DNA of 5,359 nt from positions 1 to 5,359 of the forward strand of contig CAMHPM010000136.1 in NCBI GenBank assembly GCA_946187025.1. Direction: 5' to 3'. This document shows, in pieces, positions 5,136 through 5,359 of this stretch (position 1 is the stretch's first letter; each line of letters opens with the position of its first letter). A model generated the notes under the pieces. It was not told the origin of the DNA and made no database searches. It saw only the letters and a program-made list of their open reading frames with translations. Origin of the DNA: an uncultured Prevotellaceae bacterium (GTDB taxonomy: Bacteria > Bacteroidota > Bacteroidia > Bacteroidales > Bacteroidaceae). Both the position numbers and the translations under genes were made by a program.

Positions 5136-5359
5136 ATGGTGATTAAACCAACAATACAACTTGGAAGTCGTAATACGCTGGAAGTGTTGCGCGAAGTGGA
5201 TTTCGGCCTCTACCTCGACGGAGGCGAGATGGGCGACATACTGCTTCCACAACGGTATGTACCTGCCAACACCAAGGTGGGCGACATGCTCGACGTGTTC
5301 CTCTACCTCGACAGCGAAGAACGGCTGGTGGCAACCACCGAACACCCGCTCGTGGAGGT
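5136..5359 (+). CDS. CvfB-like S1 RNA-binding protein, N-terminal part (cut by window end)
   Basis: The 74 complete codons visible match the first S1-like OB-fold domain of the CvfB/YitL family, proteins with several S1 domains and a C-terminal winged helix that bind RNA; CvfB was described in Staphylococcus as a virulence-gene regulator, and the role in Bacteroidetes is not established. Features: NTLEVLREVDFGLYLDGG (residues 13-30), GDILLPQRYVP (33-43), VGDMLDVFLYLDSEERLVATT (48-68). The reading frame is open to the window end and the C-terminal domains are not seen. The ATG at 5136 is chosen because the upstream ATG at 5128 meets a stop after four codons. It begins 15 nt after the ABC ATPase stop, so cotranscription is likely. 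Confidence 0.88.
   Translation, partial: MVIKPTIQLGSRNTLEVLREVDFGLYLDGGEMGDILLPQRYVPANTKVGDMLDVFLYLDSEERLVATTEHPLVE

Overview
The window looks like chromosomal DNA from a Bacteroidales species, most likely Prevotellaceae. Three things support this: all five proteins read like Bacteroidales members of their families, putative promoters carry the Bacteroidetes -7 box (TAnnTTTG) with no good Shine-Dalgarno sequences, and the intergenic DNA is packed with short low-complexity repeats and G/C-run hairpins of the kind seen between genes in that group. This assignment is made by eye, without a database search.

Layout. Positions 1-199 are non-coding and hold one arm of a 41-bp inverted repeat, a likely terminator and a small tandem repeat. 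Positions 200-1727 (possibly 1757) carry a two-gene minus-strand operon: a hot-dog acyl-CoA thioesterase followed, after 7 nt, by dprA. Positions 1758-2200 form a repeat-laden divergent intergenic region with a putative promoter at each end and the second arm of the inverted repeat in the middle. Positions 2201-5359 carry a plus-strand run: a CPA2/Kef-type cation:proton antiporter with a C-terminal USP-like region, a LolD-type ABC ATPase, and the start of a CvfB-like S1 RNA-binding protein cut off by the window end. The last two are only 15 nt apart and no terminator is visible in the run, so cotranscription is plausible.

How the genes relate. No single pathway joins them. DprA acts on incoming or single-stranded DNA, the thioesterase on acyl-CoA, the antiporter on ion/pH homeostasis, and the LolD-type ATPase would power a permease encoded elsewhere. 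The window is mostly conserved housekeeping genes.

The points most worth a second look are (i) the near-perfect 41-bp inverted repeat bracketing the thioesterase-dprA operon, (ii) the antiporter's apparent loss of the membrane-embedded aspartate at the usual ion-binding position, and (iii) GTAAATG-type repeats at both ends of the ABC ATPase gene, which encode its C-terminal tail and supply a probably false upstream start. I found no CRISPR array, tRNA, rRNA, transposase or defence system.
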